A stretch of DNA of 14,748 nt from Bacillota bacterium. GTDB lineage: Bacteria > Bacillota > Clostridia > DSM-8532. Below the pieces are notes generated by a model. The model saw only the letters and a program-made list of their open reading frames with translations, did not search any database and had not been told where the DNA came from. The stretch is taken from positions 1-14,748 of the forward strand of contig JAEZBW010000218.1 of assembly GCA_023426765.1 (NCBI GenBank), read 5' to 3'. Below are positions 8,030-13,741 of this stretch, piece after piece; position 1 is the first letter of the stretch, and the number at the start of each line of letters is the position of its first letter. Made by a program: the position numbers and the translations under genes.

Positions 8030-8044
8030 CGCGCATCGTGCGCG
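8030..8044 (+). other. 5' leader hairpin of cassette 1
   Basis: CGCGCA (8030-8034 plus A8035) pairs with TGCGCG (8039-8044) around TCG. It starts 24 bases after the crossover G, the same distance as in cassettes 3, 4 and 5 (24-25). Confidence 0.5.
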
Positions 8045-8056
8045 GGTGTAGATAAC

Positions 8057-8085
8057 ATGATACTTCTGTGGAAATATGATAAAAT
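8057..8085 (+). promoter_or_regulatory. Candidate promoter of hicBA cassette 1
   Basis: An extended -10 TGATAAAAT (8077-8085) lies 17 bases after ATGATA (8057-8062), a moderate -35. Transcription would start near 8092, about 28 bases before the chosen hicB start. A private promoter fits a toxin-antitoxin cassette. Confidence 0.4.
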
Positions 8086-8119
8086 AAATACAAAATAAAT
8101 CACTTGGGGTGTGAATGAG

Positions 8120-8329
8120 ATGAGCTTCAAGGTTACTGTTGTAATCCAAAAAGACGATGATTGGTTTGTTGCCAAATGTGTTGAAAATAGTGTTGCTTCT
8201 CAAGGAAAAACAGTTGAGGAAGCAATGAATAATCTAAAGGAAGCATTAGAGCTTTACTATGAAGATGTACCCAAGGAGGACATTAAAGAAAAACAACTTT
8301 ATGTTACTACTTTGGAGGTAATGGTATAA
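8120..8329 (+). CDS. hicB: HicB-like antitoxin (short form)
   Basis: A 69-residue protein with the partial RNase-H-like fold of HicB/UPF0150. A first strand (SFKVTVVIQKDDDWFVAKCVE) is followed by the helix TVEEAMNNLKEALELYYED, and a closing strand LYVTTLEVMV. It would neutralise the HicA RNase encoded next. It has no C-terminal helix-turn-helix or ribbon-helix-helix domain, unlike many longer HicB proteins, so DNA-binding autoregulation is uncertain. A GTG at 8111 would add three residues; I prefer the ATG at 8120 because TTGGGG is then well spaced as SD. The antitoxin precedes the toxin, and its TAA overlaps the ATG of hicA by one base. Confidence 0.82.
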   Translation: MSFKVTVVIQKDDDWFVAKCVENSVASQGKTVEEAMNNLKEALELYYEDVPKEDIKEKQLYVTTLEVMV

Positions 8330-8556
8330 TGGGTTCCAAATATCCTGTCTTAAAACCGAGTGAGATTATTTCAACATTAATGAAGTTTGGTTTTGTTGTT
8401 ATATCTCAAAAAGGCAGTCATATAAAGCTGAGAAAAGATGGAGATGAAGCAAGAACCGCCATTATTCCAAATCACTATGAGGTAGCAAAAGGTACATTGA
8501 AATCAATATTAGAACAAGCAGGCTTAACATTAGATGAGTTTTTACGTGAGAAGTAA
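8329..8556 (+). CDS. hicA: HicA toxin (mRNA interferase)
   Basis: A 75-residue HicA family protein with a double-stranded-RNA-binding-like fold. The start PVLKPSEIISTLMKFGF, the catalytic His H31 in QKGSHIKL, and IIPNHYEVAKGTLKSILEQAGLT are all family marks (the last longer stretch runs from about residue 46 to 66). HicA toxins cleave mRNA and arrest growth until HicB binds them. The ATG overlaps the hicB stop, and GGAGGT lies 11 bases upstream in the end of hicB, so expression is coupled. As a cassette gene it may stabilise the array by post-segregational killing, which is inferred from known toxin-antitoxin cassettes in chromosomal integrons. Confidence 0.9.
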   Translation: MGSKYPVLKPSEIISTLMKFGFVVISQKGSHIKLRKDGDEARTAIIPNHYEVAKGTLKSILEQAGLTLDEFLREK

Positions 8557-8560
8557 AATG

Positions 8561-8586
8561 AGGGGCCGCCATCCTTGGCGGCCTCT
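8561..8586 (+). repeat. 3' cassette hairpin before attC1
   Basis: AGGGGCCGCC pairs with GGCGGCCTCT (10 bp, one G-T wobble) around loop ATCCTT. It is followed by CTGAA-type flank and no T-tract. Equivalent hairpins with different inner stem bases precede attC3, attC4, attC6 and, in decayed form, attC5. Confidence 0.8.
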
Positions 8587-8607
8587 GAATATTGGGCACT
8601 GCACTAC

Positions 8608-8752
8608 ACATAACAACTCATGCCCACAAGGGTGCGGCGGGTGAATTCTCTGGAGCGAGCGCACCACACCACTTCACCGGGCGACAAGCGCCGCCAGGAA
8701 GAAGGGCTCTGAGAGTCCGGTTCAGTGGCGTCGGGCATGCAAAACGTTAGCT
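8608..8752 (+). repeat. attC1 recombination site
   Basis: R'' is ACATAAC (8608-8614) and R' is GTTAGCT (8746-8752). Inner L'' CATGCCC pairs with L' GGGCATG, with short unpaired spacers (AAC and AAAAC) between boxes, the layout of attC hairpins. The centre carries the conserved CACACC-CTTCACCGGGCG module shared with attC2, 3, 4 and 6. Confidence 0.85.
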
Positions 8753-8789
8753 GAAATGTTTTCTACTCTTGCGGGAGGAAGTAATTTTA

Positions 8790-9599
8790 ATGAAGAGAAA
8801 AGCCGTTGCAGTTTTTATTTCAATAATAATGATAGCCTATACTGGTTGTACAGGTAATAATAAAAATAACGATGTAAACAATGTGAGTCAAATGGAACAA
8901 ATTGATGGTAAAAGCATTGATGTCATCAACATTTATGACATAGATGGTGATAGGATAAATGATAAAGTCGAATTATTGCTAGATGCTAAGCTTAACGTCG
9001 TTTTGATGATTAATAACTCATCTATTAAGGTTTTCGATGTATCTAACGAACAGCAGATATTTGGTGAGAATCTTCAAGATCATTTTGAATGCCAGCTACG
9101 AGTTTGTGTGAATACAATAGTTGTAGGTAGAACATACACATTTACGAATAAGTATGGCTCAACTGCCGCAATTGATTGCTTTGAGTATAATTCAAATCAA
9201 ATAGAAAGAATATTGTCGGTCCCATCGGATAAGGGGCCTACGTTTACAGTACTAGACTATAATCCCAATAATAACATTATTGAAATGGAAACAAATTTAG
9301 GAAAAAGAAATATCATTCTTTCAGATGATGAAAAGAGGGATTACGAAAGCTTCTCCTCAGCTCTCAGAAAAAATGATTCATCACCTGAGTTCGAATATAC
9401 AGCAATGCCGGGATATAGAATTATTGATAATAATGATGATATCGAAATAGTAACACGAGGAATAGTTACTTGTGGAGCTTGTCCAGTAACTCAAGAGTAT
9501 TATCAAAAGTATTACTTATCAAAAGATGGAATTAGTGAAGAAGACAGTTGGTTTCAAAGTGAAAAGCCAGAATTGGCTAAGAATTACGGCTTTCAATAG
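8790..9599 (+). CDS. Putative lipoprotein of unknown function (cassette 2)
   Basis: A 269-residue protein of no family I recognise. MKRK is followed by a hydrophobic stretch and AYTGC with C20 as the possible lipidated cysteine. The Tyr at -3 is unusual, so the lipobox is imperfect. An Asn-rich linker follows. DIDGDRIND (50-58) resembles a calcium-binding or FG-GAP/VCBS-type Asp loop, in a run of short predicted beta strands. Near the C-terminus TCGACP holds a CxxC pair (C228, C231). I chose the ATG at 8790 because GGGAGGAA ends 9 bases upstream; a TTG at 8769 would spoil the signal peptide. The protein probably sits on the outer face of the membrane. This cassette alone lacks the flanking hairpins. 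AT-rich composition differs from the ATPase operon. Confidence 0.6.
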   Translation: MKRKAVAVFISIIMIAYTGCTGNNKNNDVNNVSQMEQIDGKSIDVINIYDIDGDRINDKVELLLDAKLNVVLMINNSSIKVFDVSNEQQIFGENLQDHFECQLRVCVNTIVVGRTYTFTNKYGSTAAIDCFEYNSNQIERILSVPSDKGPTFTVLDYNPNNNIIEMETNLGKRNIILSDDEKRDYESFSSALRKNDSSPEFEYTAMPGYRIIDNNDDIEIVTRGIVTCGACPVTQEYYQKYYLSKDGISEEDSWFQSEKPELAKNYGFQ

Positions 9600-9615
9600 A
9601 GTTCGAAAACACTTC

Positions 9616-9751
9616 AGCTAACAATATTTTCACGCTTTGGGCGTGCTCACAGGTCATTGCTGCCACACCATCTCACCGGGCGGCAAGCGCTGCTAAAGGG
9701 AAGGGCTCCGATGGCCCGGTTCGTTGGCGTCGTGAAAAAGAAACGTTAGCA
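9616..9751 (+). repeat. attC2 recombination site
   Basis: R'' AGCTAAC (9616-9622) and R' GTTAGCA (9745-9751). L'' TTTTCACG (9627-9634) pairs exactly with L' CGTGAAAA (9731-9738). The sequence of L differs from the other sites while pairing is kept, so this is covariation. At 136 bp it is the shortest and most diverged of the five related sites, but it keeps the central CTCACCGGGCGGCAAGCGC module. Confidence 0.85.
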
Positions 9752-9769
9752 GAAATACGGTATTAAGAG

Positions 9770-9787
9770 ACCGCCTTCCATGGCGGT
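9770..9787 (+). other. 5' leader hairpin of cassette 3
   Basis: ACCGCC pairs with GGCGGT around loop TTCCAT. It starts 25 bases after the crossover G of attC2 and about 40 bases before the methyltransferase start. Confidence 0.55.
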
Positions 9788-9825
9788 ATTATAGAAAAAA
9801 ATTAATTACAGGGAGTCTTTATACA

Positions 9826-10386
9826 ATGCAAGACGATATTACTTTCAAAATTGGAACTCAATTTATTGATTTAGCTTCAGTTAATATTAATGGCAGAGTA
9901 TTAGATATAGGTGGTGGTGGTGAAGGTGTTATTTCACAATTAGTAGGTGAACACGTCATTTCTATTGATCCCAGTATTGAAGAATTAAAAGAAGCTCCGA
10001 GCAATTCGTTAAAGATAGTTATGAATGCAGAAAATCTGCTTTTTCTTGATGAAACATTTAATGTAGTGACATCATTTTTCACACTAATGTACATAAGTAA
10101 AGATAAGCATGATAAAGTTATTTCCGAGGTTTATAGAGTCTTAAAAGATAAAGGTAGCTTTATGATTTGGGATGTGAGAATACCACCAAACAAAAGGAAA
10201 AAGAAGATATTTGTTGTTCCTCTGCAGATTAGGTTAAATAATGATTTCATTATCAAAACAGGTTACGGAGTATCATACGAGGAACAGGATATAAATTATT
10301 ACACTAATATATGCAAGAATGCTGGATTTAGATTAGTAGAAAACAGAGATTTGACTGATACATATTTTTTGCATTTTGTTAAGTGA
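9826..10386 (+). CDS. Class I SAM-dependent methyltransferase (cassette 3)
   Basis: A 186-residue Rossmann-fold methyltransferase of the Methyltransf_11 type. Motif I is VLDIGGGGEG (25-34), the acidic residue that binds the SAM ribose is D48 in SIDPS, and SFFTLMYI (about 83-90) is the motif IV region. The C-terminal half has KNAGFRLVENRDL, a common strand near the end of these enzymes. There is no clear accessory domain and the substrate cannot be told from sequence. The protein is shorter than typical 200-250-residue relatives but appears complete. SD is CAGGGAG, about 13 bases before the ATG. It is the only gene in its cassette. Confidence 0.8.
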   Translation: MQDDITFKIGTQFIDLASVNINGRVLDIGGGGEGVISQLVGEHVISIDPSIEELKEAPSNSLKIVMNAENLLFLDETFNVVTSFFTLMYISKDKHDKVISEVYRVLKDKGSFMIWDVRIPPNKRKKKIFVVPLQIRLNNDFIIKTGYGVSYEEQDINYYTNICKNAGFRLVENRDLTDTYFLHFVK

Positions 10387-10392
10387 AGTTTA

Positions 10393-10418
10393 AGGGGCCA
10401 CCATCCGTGGTGGCCTCT
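10393..10418 (+). repeat. 3' cassette hairpin before attC3
   Basis: AGGGGCCACC pairs with GGTGGCCTCT around loop ATCCGT, followed by GAAC. Compared with 8561-8586 the inner pair G-C is replaced by A-T on both strands, a compensatory change. No T-tract. Confidence 0.8.
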
Positions 10419-10440
10419 GAACAAGGAGCCACCGTACTTC

Positions 10441-10612
10441 TGCTAACAACGCATGCCCACAAGGGTGCGGAAGCCGGAGCATGAAGTAGGGCTAACGGGT
10501 CATTCCATGCAGAAAGGCCGCACCACACCGCTTCACCGGGCGACAAGCGCCGCCAGGGAAGCAGGGCTCTGCGAGTCCGGTTCAACGGCGTCGGGCATGC
10601 AAAACGTTAGAT
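10441..10612 (+). repeat. attC3 recombination site
   Basis: R'' TGCTAAC (10441-10447), L'' GCATGCCC, L' GGGCATGC and R' GTTAGAT (10606-10612). It is nearly identical to attC4 at both ends but carries about 27 extra bases in the left-central part, around 10475-10515, giving 172 bp. Confidence 0.87.
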
Positions 10613-10629
10613 GAAAGATAGCGATAAGG

Positions 10630-10647
10630 CCGTACCTCCGTGTGCGG
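10630..10647 (+). other. 5' leader hairpin of cassette 4
   Basis: CCGTAC pairs with GTGCGG (one T-G wobble) around loop CTCCGT, starting 24 bases after the crossover G. It is followed by GGATTGGTTAAT-like sequence also seen after the corresponding position in cassette 6 (about 12552-12567). Confidence 0.55.
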
Positions 10648-10687
10648 ATTGGTTAATGGTAATACATAGAAGGTTTGATAGTATTCG

Positions 10688-10696
10688 TGATATAAT
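10688..10696 (+). promoter_or_regulatory. Candidate extended -10 promoter of hicBA cassette 4
   Basis: TGATATAAT contains a perfect TATAAT preceded by the TG of extended -10 promoters. No good -35 lies at the usual distance. It ends 19 bases before the hicB start, so the leader would be short but could still include the GCGAGGTG SD. Confidence 0.45.
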
Positions 10697-10715
10697 AGGG
10701 GCGAGGTGATTATTA

Positions 10716-10934
10716 ATGAAAAAATACAACTTTACGATGCTGATAGAAAAAGATGAAGATGGTATTTATGTTGCTTCTGTTCCCGCTTTGAAAGGGTGCC
10801 ATACTCAAGCTAATTCGCTCGAAGAATTATTTCCGAGAATAAAAGAGGTAATAGAGTTATGCCTCGAGGTTGAAAACGAAGAAATAATACAAAACGAATT
10901 TATTGGTGTTCAGCAGGTAGAGGTTATAGTATGA
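10716..10934 (+). CDS. hicB: HicB-like antitoxin, second copy (short form)
   Basis: A 72-residue HicB/UPF0150 protein. The strand YNFTMLIEKDEDGIYVASVP is followed by ALKGCHTQANSLEELFPRIKE, which is closer to classical HicB (P-x-L-x-G-C) than the first copy. It also lacks a C-terminal DNA-binding domain. SD GGGGCGAGGTG precedes the ATG. It differs clearly in sequence from the 8120-8329 copy, so it is an independent acquisition rather than a recent duplication. Its stop overlaps hicA by 4 bases (ATGA). It presumably neutralises its own toxin partner; cross-neutralisation is unlikely given the divergence. Confidence 0.87.
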   Translation: MKKYNFTMLIEKDEDGIYVASVPALKGCHTQANSLEELFPRIKEVIELCLEVENEEIIQNEFIGVQQVEVIV

Positions 10935-11161
10935 GCAAACTAACAATCATATCACCTAAGATTATGGTTAAGTTGCTTAATAAACTTGGGTTTTCGGAAA
11001 TCCGTCAAAAGGGAAGTCATAAGTCATTTAGACATGATGATGGCAGGACAACGGTCATACCATTCCATGATGAGGATTTAGGTAGAGGCCTAATTCGAAA
11101 GATACTAAAAGATATAGAAATTTCAACTGAAGAATATGAAACATTAAGAAGGGATTTATAG
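10931..11161 (+). CDS. hicA: HicA toxin, second copy
   Basis: A 76-residue HicA family mRNA interferase. It has SPKIMVKLLNKLGFSEIRQ, catalytic H30 in QKGSHKSF, TVIPFHDEDLGRGLIRKILKD and a short acidic tail. The DEDLGRG segment is a common HicA variant, whereas the first copy has HYEVAKG. The 4-base ATGA overlap with hicB means coupled translation. Together with cassette 1 this gives two distinct toxin-antitoxin pairs in one short array. Confidence 0.9.
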   Translation: MSKLTIISPKIMVKLLNKLGFSEIRQKGSHKSFRHDDGRTTVIPFHDEDLGRGLIRKILKDIEISTEEYETLRRDL

Positions 11162-11186
11162 TCTACGCATCATTGAATAATGTTTT

Positions 11187-11212
11187 AGGGCCCGCCGTCC
11201 ATGGCGGGCTCT
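11187..11212 (+). repeat. 3' cassette hairpin before attC4
   Basis: AGGGCCCGCC pairs with GGCGGGCTCT around loop GTCCAT, followed by GAAAT. It has the same outer frame AGGG...CTCTGAA as the others with changed but paired inner bases. Confidence 0.8.
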
Positions 11213-11233
11213 GAAATATAAGCGCTATCCTTC

Positions 11234-11378
11234 ATATAACAACGCATGCCCACAAGGGTGCGGCGGGCAAGGGCTCTGGAGCGTGCGCACCACACCGCTT
11301 CACCGGGCGACAAGCGCCGCCAAGGAGCATGGCTCTGCGGGTCCGGTTCAACGGCGTCGGGCATGCAAAACGTTAGCT
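11234..11378 (+). repeat. attC4 recombination site
   Basis: R'' ATATAAC (11234-11240), L'' GCATGCCC, L' GGGCATGC (11357-11364 region) and R' GTTAGCT (11372-11378). Length 145 bp, the same as attC1 and very similar to it throughout, including the central CTTCACCGGGCGACAAGCGC module. Confidence 0.87.
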
Positions 11379-11396
11379 GAAATGGGGAGCAAATGG

Positions 11397-11414
11397 CGGC
11401 GCGTCCATGCGCCG
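11397..11414 (+). other. 5' leader hairpin of cassette 5
   Basis: CGGCGC pairs perfectly with GCGCCG around loop GTCCAT, starting 25 bases after the crossover G. About 45 bases later comes the methyltransferase start. Confidence 0.6.
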
Positions 11415-11459
11415 AGTGTTTAGGATAGGCTTTGTAGAGTGAAATATGGGAGTTCCAGT

Positions 11460-12290
11460 ATGAGTAAAAAAGTTGAGCCTTATAAAGATATTGCGCTGAT
11501 ATATGATCAGGTAAGACCAAGCTATCCAGCGCAACTTATTCAAGATATTATTGCAACAACAAATATAGGAGCTAACAGCGCACTTTTGGAGATTGGAGCA
11601 GGAACTGGGAAAGCAACTGTTCAATTGGCAGAAAAGGGGTTTAAAATACATGCTATTGAGATAGGAAAAGATATGGGTGAGATTTTAAAAGAAAAATGCC
11701 ATACATATCCTAATGTCTCAGTGGAAATAGCATCGTTTGAAGAGTGGACCCCGCAAAAAAATGATAGATATGATATGATTTTTTGTGCTCAAGCGTTTCA
11801 CTGGCTTGATGTTACTGTCAAATACAAAAAGTGTTACAACTTATTGAAAGAAGATGGCTATCTCGTATTATTTTGGTATAATGCCAGTGGAGACAAGACG
11901 GAAGAAGCAAAAATAATAAACCAAAAGGTTAACGAGATAATTCAAAAGTATGTTAATAGGCAATCTAATGAAAAGAAACTAGAAAGGGCTGCTCACTCAG
12001 GAGTATTTAAGAAAGATGAAAGGAAAGCTGAAATAGAAGATTCAGAATTATTTGAAATTTTAGATATATTCCAGTATATAAGTGAAGTTAAAAATAATGC
12101 GGAACAATATTTGAAGGCTCAAAAATCAGTCCCTGCATTTGCTTCAATACTTGATGGATTAGATGATGAGACAGTACAAGAGATGGAAGAAAAGATAACA
12201 AATGAAATAACCAATAATGGTGGATATGTTGGAACACTTTTTGACTACTCCCTTTACATAGCAAAAAAGGTCAACAGAAATACTGATTAA
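11460..12290 (+). CDS. Class I SAM-dependent methyltransferase (cassette 5)
   Basis: A 276-residue methyltransferase. Motif I is LLEIGAGTGKAT (42-53), E67 in AIEIG is the SAM-ribose acid, and AQAFHWLD follows, a hallmark of the small-molecule methyltransferase group that includes trans-aconitate-like enzymes. The C-terminal part is helical and charged, of the size usual for that group. I chose the ATG at 11460 because GGGAG is 7 bases upstream and VEPYKDIALIYDQVRPSYP is the normal start of the fold. A GTG at 11439 would add seven residues without support. It shares little with the methyltransferase of cassette 3 beyond the SAM motifs. The substrate is unknown. Confidence 0.83.
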   Translation: MSKKVEPYKDIALIYDQVRPSYPAQLIQDIIATTNIGANSALLEIGAGTGKATVQLAEKGFKIHAIEIGKDMGEILKEKCHTYPNVSVEIASFEEWTPQKNDRYDMIFCAQAFHWLDVTVKYKKCYNLLKEDGYLVLFWYNASGDKTEEAKIINQKVNEIIQKYVNRQSNEKKLERAAHSGVFKKDERKAEIEDSELFEILDIFQYISEVKNNAEQYLKAQKSVPAFASILDGLDDETVQEMEEKITNEITNNGGYVGTLFDYSLYIAKKVNRNTD

Positions 12291-12293
12291 GGC

Positions 12294-12311
12294 GCCACCG
12301 TCCGTGGTGTC
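12294..12311 (+). repeat. Decayed 3' cassette hairpin before attC5
   Basis: GCCACC and GGTGTC pair at five of six positions around loop GTCCGT. The loop and position fit the family, but the outer AGGG...CTCT frame is lost. It belongs to the cassette whose attC is also divergent. Confidence 0.5.
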
Positions 12312-12336
12312 TAGGCTTCGCGGGGCTCCCCAAATC

Positions 12337-12520
12337 AGCTAACAACGCATTTGCATAAAGGGCAAGCAAGAAGAAAGGCTTTGTAAGCAGGGCATGAGGT
12401 CGTTTCTGCCCACACCCGCCCGCTAACCGAGTCGGTCGCCGCATTAACCCACCCAGAGGGCACCCGGGCATAAGCAACTCCCTGTAAGCGGGCGGGCGTC
12501 GCAAATGCAAAACGTTATCG
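12337..12520 (+). repeat. attC5 recombination site (divergent type)
   Basis: R'' AGCTAAC (12337-12343), spacer AAC, L'' GCATTTGC (12348-12355), L' GCAAATGC (12501-12508), spacer AAAAC and R' GTTATCG (12514-12520). L boxes covary relative to other sites. The 140-base centre is unrelated to the other five sites and contains CGCCCGC...GCGGGCGG complementary stretches that could form a long stem. At 184 bp it is the longest site. The 163 bases after it, before the kinase, hold an imperfect leader hairpin (about 12538-12555) and AT-rich leader without a clear promoter. Confidence 0.8.
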
Positions 12521-12683
12521 GAAACCGGGTGCAAGGAACGCCACATCGTGCAGCGAATTGGTTGATCTGATGACACTTATGCGTATAAGGTTGAAAGTGC
12601 GAAGTAGAAATGTAAATAATATACGATTTGAGGTAAATAAATTATTTTATTAATCTGAATGGTTATACAAAGGGAATGGTTGA

Positions 12684-13169
12684 ATGAAAATATTTATCAC
12701 TGGTATTGTAGCAAGTGGAAAATCTACCCTTGCAAAAAAGGTATCAAAACAATTTGGCATACCACACTATGAAGCGGATTGTATTGTTCATGTCAAAACT
12801 GATAATGGACGATATAAACGCACACCAGAGGAGCAAGTACAAGAAATAATGCGAATTGATGCACTTGGTGATTGGATTATCGAGGGCGTATATCGTCAAT
12901 CATACCATTGTTTGCTAGATTTATCGGACAAAATAATTTTTCTTGATACTCCACTTTGGTTAAGAAAATACCGAATTATAACTCGATTTATTAAACAGCA
13001 GCTACATATTGAACATTGCGATTATAAGTCCGATTTGCATATGTTAAAGATGATGTTCAAATGGACAAAGGATTTTGAAAACAATAGAAAGCAATTTGAT
13101 GAAATGATGACTATGTATAAAAATAAATTGTCTATAACAAGAAATTCAAATACACGATTAAAATATTAA
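12684..13169 (+). CDS. P-loop nucleotide kinase-like protein (FlaR/topology-modulation type)
   Basis: A 161-residue P-loop protein resembling adenylate-kinase-like 'DNA topology modulation protein FlaR'. Walker A is GIVASGKST (7-15) with K13. It continues with PHYEADCIVH, then KRTPEEQ, DWIIEGVYR and IIFLDTPLWLRKYRIITR, the last an Arg-rich lid region typical of the family. MLKMMFKWTKDFENNR follows. The length is near normal. The true activity of this family is poorly known; a small-molecule or nucleotide kinase is likely from the fold. It is the first of two genes in cassette 6. GGGAATGG lies near the ATG as a weak SD. Confidence 0.82.
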   Translation: MKIFITGIVASGKSTLAKKVSKQFGIPHYEADCIVHVKTDNGRYKRTPEEQVQEIMRIDALGDWIIEGVYRQSYHCLLDLSDKIIFLDTPLWLRKYRIITRFIKQQLHIEHCDYKSDLHMLKMMFKWTKDFENNRKQFDEMMTMYKNKLSITRNSNTRLKY

Positions 13170-13184
13170 GCATTTTCAGTCCAA

Positions 13185-13221
13185 AACTATTGCACTATGT
13201 TTATATTAGTACGCAATAGTT
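13185..13221 (+). repeat. Inverted repeat between the two genes of cassette 6
   Basis: AACTATTGC (13185-13193) and GCAATAGTT (13213-13221) are perfect 9-base inverted repeats, and ACTA/TAGT inside can extend the stem past a 2-base bulge. No T-tract follows and no GTTA core is present, so it is neither a typical terminator nor an attC. It might be a scar where two cassettes were joined or a weak terminator. Confidence 0.5.
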
Positions 13222-13272
13222 GGATATTGAGAACTAAATATTACTTATATTTTATACAAGGAGGAAATATTG

Positions 13273-13620
13273 ATGTCAGAAATTATTAGGCATGATGTAA
13301 ATGAGGAATGGGCACATTCTGGCATAATAGAAGCCGGAGATTTTGTTTTCATAGGTTACTGTTCCGGAGTAGGTAACACAACGGAGGAACAAGTAAACGG
13401 TGCGTTTGACCACCTTGAATTGAGACTAAAGTCCGTAGGATTGACATTGGAATCTATAGTAAAAATGGATGCTATGTTTGAAGATATTTCCGAAATCCCT
13501 ATTATGGAAAAAGTCATTAAAGAAAGATTTCATGGTAAGTATCCTGTCCGTAAATCATTTGAAAGGAATAAAAATGGCGGGGTAAAGTTCCAGGTAGATG
13601 CTATAGCCTATAAGAGATGA
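13273..13620 (+). CDS. RidA/YjgF-like protein (cassette 6)
   Basis: A 115-residue protein of the RidA/YER057c/UK114 superfamily, which forms trimers and, in the RidA subgroup, hydrolyses reactive enamine/imine intermediates. SGIIEAGDFVFIGYCSG is the first strand pair, TTEEQVNGAFDHLELRLKS the helix (about 36-54), and ESIVKMDAMFEDI the next strand. YPVRKSF carries R93 at the place of the catalytic Arg of RidA. The usual C-terminal E-x-x-A is replaced by FQVDAIAY, common in other subfamilies, so enzymatic activity is not assured. The ATG at 13273 has AAGGAGGAAA 6-7 bases upstream; a TTG directly before it is less likely. No attC separates it from the kinase gene. Confidence 0.85.
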   Translation: MSEIIRHDVNEEWAHSGIIEAGDFVFIGYCSGVGNTTEEQVNGAFDHLELRLKSVGLTLESIVKMDAMFEDISEIPIMEKVIKERFHGKYPVRKSFERNKNGGVKFQVDAIAYKR

Positions 13621-13694
13621 TCCTACTAATAAGCATAATACGAAACTAAGTTGTTTCACAATCTTTATATTTTATGCAATAAGCAGTGATTAGG

Positions 13695-13719
13695 AGGGGG
13701 CAACATCATGTTGCCCTCT
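13695..13719 (+). repeat. 3' cassette hairpin before attC6
   Basis: AGGGGGCAAC pairs with GTTGCCCTCT (one G-T wobble at the same place as the others) around loop ATCAT, followed by GAATAA. The inner stem differs most from the other copies yet pairs fully. Confidence 0.8.
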
Positions 13720-13741
13720 GAATAACGGGGCACCCGGCATC

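Noticed and set aside
8561..8586. 3' cassette hairpins as ordinary Rho-independent terminators
   Set aside because: Stems are strong, but none is followed by a T-tract (CTCTGAA follows instead), in contrast to the real terminator at 6735-6770.
11185..11520. Minus-strand open frame across attC4 (similar ones at 10379-10585, 12271-12576 and 13665-13895)
   Set aside because: They cover the GC-rich attC sites, where stops are rare on the opposite strand. Their resemblance to each other comes from attC similarity, not from a protein family, and they overlap neighbouring genes or hairpins.
13227..13256. Separate promoter for the RidA-like gene (TTGAGA and TTTATA-like boxes)
   Set aside because: The -10 would abut the SD at 13258, placing the transcript start at or past the ribosome site; spacing of better boxes is wrong.
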